64,000 nt of DNA from Rhizobium hidalgonense (GTDB lineage Bacteria > Pseudomonadota > Alphaproteobacteria > Rhizobiales > Rhizobiaceae), in assembly GCF_002914525.1 (NCBI RefSeq), contig NZ_LODW01000048.1, positions 372,001-436,000 of the forward strand, given 5' to 3'. Each line of letters starts with the position of its first letter. The stretch's first letter is position 1. This document shows, piece by piece, positions 45,751 through 54,476 of the stretch. The notes below the pieces were generated by a model, which saw only the letters and a list, made by a program, of their open reading frames with translations, made no database searches and was not told the origin of the DNA. Position numbers and translations under genes: made by a program.

Positions 45751-46890
45751 TTATCTCGTTCTGAAGGCGTTGACGATGGGCAGGCGCATGGCGTTTGCGG
45801 CCGGCAGCAGCCCGGTCAGCAGGCCGAGCCCCGCAATGATCGCGGCGGATTTCAGCAGCACCTCACCGCCGAAGACGAGGCCGAATTCCGGCCCGATCGA
45901 GAGCGTCGCGAGCTTTGCCAGAATGAGCCCACCCACGCCGCCAACGGCGAAGATGAACAGCGTTTCGCCGAGAATGAGCGCCGCGATCCGCCCGCGGGAA
46001 AAGCCGAGCACCTTCATCACGCCGATCTCGAAGCGGCGCTCCCGGATGGCGAAGAGCATGATGTTGACCGATATCATCAGGATCGTCACGAAGGCGGCGC
46101 CGACGACGAGGCTGACGATCAGCCCGACATCGGCGAACTGCCGGAGAAAGGCTTCGAGGAACTGCTTTTCCGATTGCGTCCTGGTTTCAGCCGCCGAATT
46201 GGCAAACAGCGCGTCGATGCGCGCCGCCAGCACGCCCGAGGCGACGCCGTCGCGCGGGCGCACCACGAAGGCGTCGACCGTATCCCTGTCGCGCGCACGG
46301 GCTGCATTGACCATGTCGTAGCGGGCAAGCATGAAATAAGTGTCGGTGCCGGCATCGGCCCCCGCGAAGATACCCGCGACGGTGAAGCTCCAGTTCCGGC
46401 TGCCGTCGGCCTTGATGAGCTGGCTGGTGACGCCGATGCGCTGGCCGACCGACCAGCCCTGCGCCTCAGCCAATGCCCTGCCGACAAGCACCCGGTCACC
46501 GCCCTCTTCCAGCGCCGCGATCAGTTCAGGCGTCAGCCCGAGTTCGGCGCCATTGGCGGCGGCAATCGCCCGCGGATCGACCGCGCTGACGGCCACCAGA
46601 TTCTTCTCGACCTCGACGAAGCCGCGCATGCGTGCGGTATAGGCGACGGCTGCGACGTCGCCCTCCGCCGCGATCCGGTTGAGATAGGCAATCGGCAGTG
46701 GCAGCCCCCGGCCCGCTTTGTTGAACACGCCGAGCAGGTCGTCGCTGGCGCCGGCCGCCCCCTGGCTGCCGCTGACGAAACTCGCCGTCAGCCCGTAGAT
46801 CAGGAAGGCGATGCCGACCGAAAACATCAGCAGAACGGCCCGCAGCCGGTTGCGCCAGGCGTTGCGCCGCATCAGCTGAAAAAAGGTCAT
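45751..46890 (-). CDS. MacB/FtsX-type ABC permease
   Basis: 379 residues with the same plan: one N-terminal helix (AVLLMFSVGIAFLIYGLTAS), periplasmic domain, then three helices with the coupling phrase AIRERRFEIGVMKVLGFSRG. Its ATG overlaps the stop of the ATPase gene by 4 nt. With the neighbouring permease it makes a heterodimeric membrane part. MacB-like complexes work mechanically on periplasmic substrates rather than moving them across the inner membrane. Confidence 0.9.
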   Translation of the reverse strand: MTFFQLMRRNAWRNRLRAVLLMFSVGIAFLIYGLTASFVSGSQGAAGASDDLLGVFNKAGRGLPLPIAYLNRIAAEGDVAAVAYTARMRGFVEVEKNLVAVSAVDPRAIAAANGAELGLTPELIAALEEGGDRVLVGRALAEAQGWSVGQRIGVTSQLIKADGSRNWSFTVAGIFAGADAGTDTYFMLARYDMVNAARARDRDTVDAFVVRPRDGVASGVLAARIDALFANSAAETRTQSEKQFLEAFLRQFADVGLIVSLVVGAAFVTILMISVNIMLFAIRERRFEIGVMKVLGFSRGRIAALILGETLFIFAVGGVGGLILAKLATLSIGPEFGLVFGGEVLLKSAAIIAGLGLLTGLLPAANAMRLPIVNAFRTR

Positions 46891-47585
46891 CGGCCTTCCC
46901 CCTCGACGAATTCGCCCTTGTTGAGATGCAGCGTGCGCCGGGCAAAGGCGGCAGCCTCGGGATCGTGCGTGACCATGATGATCGTCTTGCGAAGCTCACG
47001 ATTGAGGAAGCCCAGCATCTCCAGGATATCATTGGCCGATTTCCGGTCGAGATCGCCGGTCGGCTCGTCGCAGAGAATGAGACCGGGATCGGCGACGATG
47101 GCCCGGGCAATGCCGACGCGCTGTTGCTGCCCGCCCGACATGCTGGAGGGAAACTGCCGCTGCCGCCCCGCGAGCCCGACCAGATCCATCACCGTATCGA
47201 CGCGCGCCCGCCGCTCCTTGCGCCCGAGCGGCTTCAAGAGCAGCGGCAGCTCGATATTCTCCGCGGCATTCAGCATCGGCAGCAGATTGTAGAACTGGAA
47301 GACGATGCCCATGCTGTGCGCTCGCCAGGCGGCTCTCGCCCCCTCGCCCATTTGCTCGAGATGACTGCGCCCGATCCGGATCTCGCCGGCGTCCGCGCTG
47401 TCGATGCCACCGAGCATATTCAGCAGCGTCGATTTCCCCGAACCCGACGGCCCCATCACCGCGACGAAATCGCCGCGCGGAATGGCAAGGTCGAGCCCTG
47501 AAAAGATCGGTATTGTCTCCGCCCCGATCCGGAAAGCCTTCCTGACGCCCGCAAGCGCGATATAGGAATCTTGAGTATCTGTCAT
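46887..47585 (-). CDS. MacB/LolD-type ABC ATPase
   Basis: 232 residues. Walker A GPSGSGKSTLLN, the LolD-family QFYNLLPMLNAAENIELPLL segment, signature SMSGGQQQRVGIA, Walker B ILCDEPTGDLD and H-loop TVTHDPE all present. It powers the two FtsX-type permeases, whose genes follow with a 4-nt overlap and a 4-bp gap. The adaptor gene lies 91 bp upstream. Confidence 0.95.
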   Translation of the reverse strand: MTDTQDSYIALAGVRKAFRIGAETIPIFSGLDLAIPRGDFVAVMGPSGSGKSTLLNMLGGIDSADAGEIRIGRSHLEQMGEGARAAWRAHSMGIVFQFYNLLPMLNAAENIELPLLLKPLGRKERRARVDTVMDLVGLAGRQRQFPSSMSGGQQQRVGIARAIVADPGLILCDEPTGDLDRKSANDILEMLGFLNRELRKTIIMVTHDPEAAAFARRTLHLNKGEFVEGEGR

Positions 47586-47638
47586 TTTCGGCTCCTTGGT
47601 GGTTTATTCATCGGAACAGCGGCGCGAAGACCAGCCCG

Positions 47639-47721
47639 TCATCCTGAGTTGCGATCCACAGGATCGCCTCGAGGGATCAACCCGCATCGCCCAACCTGCG
47701 GGCCGGAGTCTCGAAGGATGA
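47639..47721. repeat. palindromic intergenic repeat, rhizobial RIME-like
   Basis: Outer arms tcatcct (47639-47645) and aggatga (47715-47721), with GC-rich internal complementarity (cctgcgggccgg) and the phrases cctcgaaggatgagg-like at the edge, typical of dispersed rhizobial intergenic palindromes. A part-copy of the edge phrase lies near 49000. Its 3' half contains the last ~14 codons and stop of the adaptor gene. Confidence 0.5.
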
Positions 47722-48858
47722 GGGCGGGTGAGTAGCACCAGCGCTTCCCTCACCCACCACGAGGCGAATGCGCGCCGCCATGGCAGGCCGCATGCCCGAA
47801 GGCGGCTGAGATAGCGACAGTCGAAGCGTCACCGTCCCCTTTTCCCGCGAAATCACCGGCGCGATCTTCGACACCTCGACCGCAAAAGGCTGGCCAGGAA
47901 AGCCGTCAAGCACCGCCTCGCCCGACAGGCCCGGCCGCATCAGCGCGATATTGGCTTCCGCCACATCCGCATCGATGACCATCTTCGCCGTATCGGTAAT
48001 CACAAGCAGGCTTTCATTCTCCCGCACGCTGTCCTCGCGCGACAGCACCGTGTCGCCGACATGCGCGGTCAACCGCGTGATGGTGCCGGAGATCGGCGCG
48101 CGCACGGTCAACGCCTCCACCTGCTCGCGCGCTTTGTCGATCTCGAGCTCCGCCTTTTCGACATCCTGCCTTGCCTGCAGCGCGGCATTCTCGGCCCTGT
48201 CGGCAGCCGTTTTCGCCTCCTCTAGCGCCTGCATCGACATGGCGTCGCGCCCGGCAAGCCGCTCGGTGCGCACAAGCGATAACCGCGCCTGCGCGAGCTC
48301 GATGTTCTTTGCATCAAGCGCCAACGCCGCCGCCTGGCCTGATATCTCCGCGCCCCGAAGCGCGAAGCGTGCGCCGGCATCTTCGAGCCGCACCAGCACC
48401 TGCCCCGCGACGACAAGATCACCGGCCTCAACCTCGACCGCGACGATCCGGCCCTCATATTTGGAAAAGGCGGTGGCGGTGTCGGGGGCGATGACATAAC
48501 CGGAGCCGGTGATCTCGCGAGGGAGCGCAGCCGTGCTCTTCGCTCCATCCTTAGTCGGCGTACGTCCCCCCTCAGCAGCGGCATCGTCTCGGGCTCGCGC
48601 CTCCGCTCCATTGGCGGATATCGTAAAGTCGCTGCCCGAAAACATCGCAAGCGCGGTCTCGATGCGCTCCAGCATCTCAGGTCCATAGAGAGAAACCGCC
48701 GCCAGCGATGCCGTTGCTACAAGGACGAGCATTACGCCAGGGATCATGCGCCGCCGGGCAAGAGGCGCCGGCGACTCTGTTTTGAAAGCCGCGGGCTCGA
48801 TCGAAAGCGATCTTAGCTTGGCGGCAAGGTTTCGGTCATGTTCTGATGTCGTATTCAT
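47677..48858 (-). CDS. HlyD/MacA-type periplasmic adaptor protein
   Basis: 393 residues from the ATG at 48858 (another at 48870 adds four). One N-terminal membrane helix (MIPGVMLVLVATASLAAVSL, residues ~38-57). Then a lipoyl-like half (VAVEVEAGDLVVAGQVLVRL), a long coiled hairpin (AQARLSLVRTERLAGRD to REQVEALTV), the second lipoyl half (VRAPISGTITRLTAHVGDTV) and beta-barrel region. It would link the MacB-like pump to the outside. First gene of the operon adaptor-ATPase-permease-permease. The last ~14 residues are encoded by a palindromic repeat. Confidence 0.85.
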   Translation of the reverse strand: MNTTSEHDRNLAAKLRSLSIEPAAFKTESPAPLARRRMIPGVMLVLVATASLAAVSLYGPEMLERIETALAMFSGSDFTISANGAEARARDDAAAEGGRTPTKDGAKSTAALPREITGSGYVIAPDTATAFSKYEGRIVAVEVEAGDLVVAGQVLVRLEDAGARFALRGAEISGQAAALALDAKNIELAQARLSLVRTERLAGRDAMSMQALEEAKTAADRAENAALQARQDVEKAELEIDKAREQVEALTVRAPISGTITRLTAHVGDTVLSREDSVRENESLLVITDTAKMVIDADVAEANIALMRPGLSGEAVLDGFPGQPFAVEVSKIAPVISREKGTVTLRLSLSQPPSGMRPAMAARIRLVVGEGSAGATHPPSSFETPARRLGDAG

Positions 48859-49030
48859 GCCGGCAAACATCGCCGACCGGGCAGAAATCGCGACCTCGAA
48901 CACGATCCAGGCAGTCCTCGATCGCGATTATGTACCCGGTATCAGCCATACAGTGCGGAACCGGTTGTCTTTACGGAACGGCGAACGCGGATTGGCGAGG
49001 ACCACCGCCTCGAACGACGATGGCGGGTGG

Positions 49031-50113
49031 CTAAGCCCTCCTCTGCCGCCATGCAATCGGCGTCATCTCAGTCACCCGGCGGAATTCCCGGTTGAAGTTG
49101 GACTTCGTCTGGAAGCCGACCTCGAACATCACCTCGGTCACCGGTTTCTCAGTGCCGGCAAGCAGCCGGCATGCCTCGCCGATCCTGTAATCATTGACAT
49201 ATTGCGAGACGTTCTTGTCCATCACCCGGTTGATCGCAGCCGAGATCTGACGGGCGGGGATGCCGGCCTTGCGGGCCAGCCGGTCGAGATTGAGATTGGC
49301 GTCGCGATAGAGTTTGCGGCCCTCCATCAGCGCATCGACCGCGGCGATGGTCTGCTTGTCCTCGCTCGTCTCCGGCCGCGGCGCCACGTCCACCATCTCG
49401 GCCGGCGCCCGGCTCCGGCTGGCGGCGGCCGCTGCGATACCGAGGATGACGAGGACGGCGAGATTTCCGATACTGATCAGCGTCAGCGCGCGCTCGCTAT
49501 GTGCCGAGGTGAGGTCGAGAAAGACGAAGGTATCGACAGCGGCCGAAAGACACAGGGCGGCGGCCGTAAAGATGATCGCCCGATAGGCCGGCACCGCCCC
49601 TTCGAAGGGCGCCAGCCGCAGCGCATCGGCGCCCGGGCGCATCAGAAGCAGGATGGCCATGGCATAACCGATAAAGATCAGCACCAGCGCGATGTCGATC
49701 GCATCCCGCCAGAACGCCATCAGCAGCAGGATGACGGCGGCGGGCACGGCATGAAGGGCCATCCGCACCGGCAGTGGCCGCCGGCTCGTCCTAACCAATC
49801 GGGAAACCCCGGCATAGGCAAGCGGCGGCACCGTCGCCGCGATCACGGGCGCGACCAACCCGATGGCCTGTAGTCCATATCCCCAGCGAAGGCCGGAGAG
49901 CACGGATTGCAGCGCGGCGAGCAGGATGAGTGCCAGAAACGGCCGGTTGGGCTCATCCTCATCGTCGCGTTTGAGGACGACGACGAAAAGGATGAGCAGC
50001 AATAGGGCGACGACAAAGGGAAGCGGTATGAAGATCATGGGGCCCATGAGATCGGAAATGGCGAAGAGAAGGCCATCATTGCCGAGATCCTCACCCGGCG
50101 CGACCTTCATCAT
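49031..50113 (-). CDS. membrane-anchored AraC-family regulator
   Basis: 360 residues. Seven hydrophobic helices occupy residues ~25-240 (PLPFVVALLLLILFVVVL; LVLIFIGYAMAILLLM; ISIGNLAVLVILGIAAAAA). The C-terminal AraC double helix-turn-helix follows: LDRLARKAGIPARQISAAIN and EVMFEVGFQTKSNFNREFRR. So it likely senses a signal in or across the membrane and binds DNA while attached. It lies 172 bp upstream of the adaptor gene on the same strand, and the export operon is its plausible target. Confidence 0.85.
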   Translation of the reverse strand: MMKVAPGEDLGNDGLLFAISDLMGPMIFIPLPFVVALLLLILFVVVLKRDDEDEPNRPFLALILLAALQSVLSGLRWGYGLQAIGLVAPVIAATVPPLAYAGVSRLVRTSRRPLPVRMALHAVPAAVILLLMAFWRDAIDIALVLIFIGYAMAILLLMRPGADALRLAPFEGAVPAYRAIIFTAAALCLSAAVDTFVFLDLTSAHSERALTLISIGNLAVLVILGIAAAAASRSRAPAEMVDVAPRPETSEDKQTIAAVDALMEGRKLYRDANLNLDRLARKAGIPARQISAAINRVMDKNVSQYVNDYRIGEACRLLAGTEKPVTEVMFEVGFQTKSNFNREFRRVTEMTPIAWRQRRA

Positions 50114-50219
50114 GTTTTAGGACGCGTCTTAAGATCGGATTTTTGAGCTGGCGCCCCCGGGCTTCCAGCCGAACTGACGGTGCAAGAGCGGCAATTGCCG
50201 TGGCGATCGCCCTCTTCGA

Positions 50220-50801
50220 TCAAACGCGTTTCAGAAACGCAAGCACTCGGCTGGTGAGGAGCGCGGTCGCATCCGCGTCATATGACGGCAGCGAGCTGTC
50301 GGCGAAGTAGTGCTGATCGCCGGGATACAGGAAAAGTTCCGCATCCTCGACCGCCTCGACGATCTCGCGGGCGGCATCGATATCGCCCTCGCCGACGAAA
50401 ATCGGATCACTGTCCATACCGTGGATCTGGACCGGCACGCCATCCGGCCAGGGTCCGAAGGCCCACTCGCCACGGATCGGCAGACAGGAGTAAAAAAGCA
50501 GAGCGCCACGGGCCCCTGGCCGTGTCTGTGCCAGCTTTTGCGCTGGCAGCACACCGAACGAAAAGCCGGCATAGACGAGCGCCGCAGGCAGTTCGTCGGC
50601 GAGGCGAACGCCGCGCTCCCTGATATCGTCGAATCCGATCCCGCCGATATAGGCCAGACCCTCGTCAATGCTCTGAAACATGCGCCCGTCGAAGAGATCG
50701 GGCGTGTGCACGATATGGCAATTTGCTCGCAAGGCGTCGGCGAAGGCGCGCACGCCCGGGGTCAGCCCTTGAGCGTGATGGAACAACAAGACTTCAGCCA
50801 T
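50220..50801 (-). CDS. dienelactone hydrolase family protein
   Basis: 193 residues. Alpha/beta hydrolase with nucleophile elbow YAGFSFGVLPAQ, where serine takes the place of the cysteine of classic dienelactone hydrolases. The acid is in MDSDPIFVGEGD and the histidine in GDQHYFADSS. Cytoplasmic, substrate unknown. It follows the oxidase subunit IV gene by 27 bp in the same direction and may be read through from the oxidase operon. Confidence 0.8.
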   Translation of the reverse strand: MAEVLLFHHAQGLTPGVRAFADALRANCHIVHTPDLFDGRMFQSIDEGLAYIGGIGFDDIRERGVRLADELPAALVYAGFSFGVLPAQKLAQTRPGARGALLFYSCLPIRGEWAFGPWPDGVPVQIHGMDSDPIFVGEGDIDAAREIVEAVEDAELFLYPGDQHYFADSSLPSYDADATALLTSRVLAFLKRV

Positions 50802-50828
50802 ACCAAACCTTCTCCCGATGATCGGTAT

Positions 50829-51194
50829 CTAAGGCGTAGCACCGAAGAAGGCCAGCCGGGTGAAGATCGTATAGTCCGCTTCCGATACCATCAGCGCAAC
50901 GAAAACCAGCACCAGCAGCGGCGGCAGCAGGATGGCGTAGACCAGCGCCAGCCGCTCCCAGGCCATGTGCATGAAGACGGCGACAATCAGACCGGCCTTC
51001 AGCATCATGAACAGCAGGATCAACGTCCACCTCAGATAGCTCTGGACGCCGAGATAATCGACCATGTAGGACGCCGCGCTGAGCACGAATAGCAGCCCCC
51101 AGACGAGGAGATAGAGCCGGATCGGATGCTGCTGTCCGGTGTGTGCCTGTGCATGCACCGCTTGGTTTTGAGCATGCGCCGTTGTCTCGCTCAT
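50829..51194 (-). CDS. cytochrome c oxidase subunit IV (prokaryotic type)
   Basis: 121 residues. Histidine/glutamine-rich N-terminus, then three membrane helices: RLYLLVWGLLFVLSAASYMV, TLILLFMMLKAGLIVAVFMHM and AILLPPLLVLVFVALMVSEA. The FMHMAWERL loop is the family mark. It is a small accessory subunit of the oxidase encoded upstream and starts 7 bp after coxP. Confidence 0.85.
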   Translation of the reverse strand: MSETTAHAQNQAVHAQAHTGQQHPIRLYLLVWGLLFVLSAASYMVDYLGVQSYLRWTLILLFMMLKAGLIVAVFMHMAWERLALVYAILLPPLLVLVFVALMVSEADYTIFTRLAFFGATP

Positions 51195-51201
51195 GACGAC
51201 C

Positions 51202-51921
51202 TCACCACAGATAAAAGAACGCGAAGATGAAGACCCAGACCAGGTCGACGAAGTGCCAGTAGAGGCCCATGATCTCGACGGCCTCGTAGCGGCCTTTCCG
51301 GCTGGTGAAGAAGCCGCGCCGCTCCACGTCGAAATCGCCCCGCCAGACCTTGCGGGCGACGATGAGCAGGAAGATGACGCCGATCGTCACATGGGTGCCG
51401 TGGAAGCCGGTGATCATGAAGAAGGTCGATCCGAACTGGGCAGCCCCCCATGGGTTCTCCCAGGGGCGCACGCCTTCGGTGATCAGCTTCGTCCATTCGA
51501 AAGCCTGCATGCCGACGAAACAGGCTCCCAGAAGCGCCGTCAGCAGCATCAGTATCGCAGTCACGCGGCGGTCGCGGCGATAGCCGAAATTGACCGCCAT
51601 CGCCATGGTGCCGCTGCTGGAGATCAGCACGAAGGTCATGATTGCGATCAGGATCAGCGGCACATCCTGGCCGCCGATATGCAGCGCGAAGACCTCGCTC
51701 GGATTGGGCCAGGCGACGGGCGTCGACATGCGGGCGGTCATATAGGCGATCAGAAAACAGCCGAAGACAAAGGTATCGCTGAGCAGAAAGATCCACATCA
51801 TCGCCTTGCCCCAGGAGGCGGTCTTGAAGGCGCGCTGATCCGAGCTGAAATCGGCGGCGACACCGCGAAGGCCCGCTGGCCTGAGATTTGCCTCGCCGTG
51901 GGTCTGGACAGAATCTACCAT
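51202..51921 (-). CDS. coxP: heme-copper oxidase subunit III (CoxP-like)
   Basis: 239 residues from the ATG at 51921, with aggggа-type ribosome site 8 nt upstream. Seven-helix subunit III pattern with the carboxylates WTKLITEGVRPWENPWGA, ITGFHGTHVTIGVIFLL and YWHFVDLVWVFIFAFFYLW. It follows coxO by 11 bp. Two subunit III genes in tandem (O and P) mark the coxMNOP type of oxidase first described in Bradyrhizobium japonicum; symbol given by that synteny. Confidence 0.85.
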   Translation of the reverse strand: MVDSVQTHGEANLRPAGLRGVAADFSSDQRAFKTASWGKAMMWIFLLSDTFVFGCFLIAYMTARMSTPVAWPNPSEVFALHIGGQDVPLILIAIMTFVLISSSGTMAMAVNFGYRRDRRVTAILMLLTALLGACFVGMQAFEWTKLITEGVRPWENPWGAAQFGSTFFMITGFHGTHVTIGVIFLLIVARKVWRGDFDVERRGFFTSRKGRYEAVEIMGLYWHFVDLVWVFIFAFFYLW

Positions 51922-51932
51922 CTTCAAATCCC

Positions 51933-52646
51933 CTAGCTTATCAACGTCCGGCAGAGATCGACGAAATCGTTCGCCCAGCCGGCAAAGAGCGCAAAGAGCA
52001 AAAGCCAGACGGCCAGCATGAAATGCGAATAGATGGCCGAAAGATCGACGCTGAGGCGCAGCCTTTCCGGCGCAACCTCGGCCGAGAATGCCCTGACCGT
52101 CGTATGCGCGAGCACCGCGAGCCCGCCGAGGATGTGCAGCCCGTGGAGGCCGGTGAGCATGTAGAAAAAGCTGTTGGCTGGATTGTCGGCAAGCACGTAG
52201 CCGGCCGCCGTCAGCTCCCGCCATGCCTGGATCTGTCCGGCGAGGAAAAAGACCGCAAGCCCAAGTCCGGTCACAAGCGCCGGCCGCAGGGCTTCCATGC
52301 GGCCGTGCCGCGCTTCTCGCTTGGCCCATTGCAGCGCGGCGCTGCTCAAGGCCAGTGCCGCGGTGTTCACCCAAAGCAGCCGCGGAACCGGCATCCCCCA
52401 CCAGTCCGCCGATGCCGCACGCATGAAATAGGCGCTGACAGCAAGGCTGAAGACGGCGCCGACGACGCCGAGAAACACGAAGAGGCCGATCTTCACCGCC
52501 GGCACAGGCGCCCGCTCAGTGCCATGATGATCCGGCAACTGAACCGAGCCGGTTTCCAGCCAGGGCTTCGAGGTCAGCCGCTGCCCGGCCAGCCACCAGA
52601 TCATGATGGCGGCGATGGCGGCGAGGAAGATCAGCACGACGCTCAT
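51933..52646 (-). CDS. coxO: heme-copper oxidase subunit III (CoxO-like)
   Basis: 237 residues. Begins with a single helix (VVLIFLAAIAAIMIWWLAG), then a subunit III core with LTGLHGLHILGGLAVL and YSHFMLAVWLLLFALFAGW. Its ATG overlaps the stop of coxN by 4 nt. It is shorter and more divergent than the coxP product, as in other coxMNOP clusters. Confidence 0.85.
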   Translation of the reverse strand: MSVVLIFLAAIAAIMIWWLAGQRLTSKPWLETGSVQLPDHHGTERAPVPAVKIGLFVFLGVVGAVFSLAVSAYFMRAASADWWGMPVPRLLWVNTAALALSSAALQWAKREARHGRMEALRPALVTGLGLAVFFLAGQIQAWRELTAAGYVLADNPANSFFYMLTGLHGLHILGGLAVLAHTTVRAFSAEVAPERLRLSVDLSAIYSHFMLAVWLLLFALFAGWANDFVDLCRTLIS

Positions 52647-54412
52647 GCCGGGACCTCTCGCGTCACGCCGTCGCTTGCCGGCACATTCTGCGGAATGAAA
52701 TCCTCGGCCGCGCCCGGCACGCTGTAATCATAGGCCCAGCGGTAGACGACGGGCAAATCCTTGCCCCAGTTGCCATGCGCTGGCGGGGTCTGCGGCGTCT
52801 GCCATTCAAGCGTCGTCGCCCGCCATGGATTGCCGCCTGCCTCCTTGCCCCTGAAAAGGCTCCAGACCAGATTGAACAGAAAGACCATCTGCCCGGCCCC
52901 GACCACAAGCGCCATGACGGTGATGAAGATATTCAGTGTGTGGGCGGAAGGCGGGACGAAGGCCGTCTCTCCCATCTCGAAGTAGCGGCGCGGCACGCCG
53001 AGCAGCCCGAGATAATGCATCGGAAAGAAGATCGCATAGGTGCCGAGGAAGGTGACCCAGAAGTGGATCTGGCCGAGCATGTCGTTCAGCATGCGGCCCG
53101 TCACCTTCGGATACCAGTGATAGATCGCCCCGAAGATGACGAGGATCGGCGCCACCCCCATGACCATGTGGAAATGCGCGACGACGAACATCGTATCCGA
53201 CAGCGGTACGTCGACGACGACATTGCCGAGGAAGAGACCTGTCAGGCCGCCGTTGACGAAGGTGACGATGAAGGCGAGCGCAAAGAGCATCGGCAGCGTC
53301 AGGTGGATGTCGCCGCGCCACAGCGTCAGTACCCAGTTGTAGACCTTGATCGCCGTCGGGATAGCGATGATCAGCGTCGTGGTGGCGAAGAAGAAGCCGA
53401 AGGCCGGGTGCATGCCGCTGACATACATGTGGTGCGCCCAGACGACGAAGCTCAAGCCCCCGATGATGACGATCGCCCAAACCATCATGCGGTAGCCGAA
53501 GATGTTCTTGCGCGCATGCGTGCTGATCAGGTCCGAGACGATGCCGAAGGCCGGCAGTGCGACGATATAGACCTCAGGATGGCCGAAGAACCAGAACAGG
53601 TGCTGGAAGAGGATCGGGCTACCGCCGCCATGCTGCAACTGCGTGCCCATCTCGACGATCGCTGGCATGAAAAAGCTCGTGCCGAGCACACGGTCGAACA
53701 GCATCATGACGCAGGCGACGAAGAGGGCCGGAAAGGCCAAGAGCGCCATCACGGTCGCGGTGAAGATGCCCCAGACAGTGAGCGGCATCCGCATCAGCGT
53801 CATCCCCCGCGCCCGACCCTGCAGCACTGTTACCACGTAGTTCAGCCCGCCCATGGTGAAGCCAATGATGAAGACGATCAGCGAAATTAGCATCAAGAGG
53901 ATGCCCCAATCCTTACCACCCGGCGTGCCTGATAGCACCGACTGCGGCGGATAGAGCGTCCACCCCGCTCCCGTCGGCCCACCAGGAGCGAAGAAGCCGG
54001 CGGCGAGGATCAGCACCGCAAGCAGGTAGATCCAGTAGCTCAGCATGTTGGCATAGGGGAAGACCATGTCGCGGGCGCCGACCATCAGCGGAATGAGGTA
54101 ATTGCCGAAGCCGCCGAGGAAGAGCGCGGTCAAGAGATAAATCACCATGATCATGCCGTGCATGGTGATGAACTGGTAGTAGTGATCGGCATCGATGAAG
54201 GAGAGAGCACCGGGAAAGGCGAGCTGAATGCGCATCAGCCAGGAGAGCACCAGCGCCACCAGGCCGATCGAGATCGCGGTCAACGAATATTGCACGGCGA
54301 TGATCTTCGCATCCTGGCTGAACACATATTTGGTCCACCAGCTATGCGGATGATAAAGTTCGACATCCTCGACTTCGGCGGAGGGGATGCCGTCGGATGG
54401 AATCTCGACCAT
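52643..54412 (-). CDS. coxN: aa3-type cytochrome c oxidase subunit I (CoxN-like)
   Basis: 589 residues from the ATG at 54412 with aaggg/gagag upstream. Heme ligand FITMHGMIMV, the HPEVYIVALP segment with the cross-linked histidine-tyrosine pair and glutamate of A1-type oxidases, copper-B histidines WAHHMY and final heme ligands VVAHFHMVMG. So it is a proton-pumping-type terminal oxidase core reducing O2 to water. About 12 helices. The coxM stop lies 65 bp upstream. Confidence 0.95.
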   Translation of the reverse strand: MVEIPSDGIPSAEVEDVELYHPHSWWTKYVFSQDAKIIAVQYSLTAISIGLVALVLSWLMRIQLAFPGALSFIDADHYYQFITMHGMIMVIYLLTALFLGGFGNYLIPLMVGARDMVFPYANMLSYWIYLLAVLILAAGFFAPGGPTGAGWTLYPPQSVLSGTPGGKDWGILLMLISLIVFIIGFTMGGLNYVVTVLQGRARGMTLMRMPLTVWGIFTATVMALLAFPALFVACVMMLFDRVLGTSFFMPAIVEMGTQLQHGGGSPILFQHLFWFFGHPEVYIVALPAFGIVSDLISTHARKNIFGYRMMVWAIVIIGGLSFVVWAHHMYVSGMHPAFGFFFATTTLIIAIPTAIKVYNWVLTLWRGDIHLTLPMLFALAFIVTFVNGGLTGLFLGNVVVDVPLSDTMFVVAHFHMVMGVAPILVIFGAIYHWYPKVTGRMLNDMLGQIHFWVTFLGTYAIFFPMHYLGLLGVPRRYFEMGETAFVPPSAHTLNIFITVMALVVGAGQMVFLFNLVWSLFRGKEAGGNPWRATTLEWQTPQTPPAHGNWGKDLPVVYRWAYDYSVPGAAEDFIPQNVPASDGVTREVPA

Positions 54413-54476
54413 GATCTCTCTTCCCTTCCCGCCGGTTTCTTGAACCGGCAAACGGCTTTCCGGCCGCTGCATCGCG

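Noticed and set aside
45262..47292. Long plus-strand frame (676 codons) opposite the MacB-type operon
   Set aside because: Antisense shadow of three well-defined ABC genes.
52775..53890. Plus-strand frame opposite coxN
   Set aside because: Charged low-complexity shadow of the oxidase gene.
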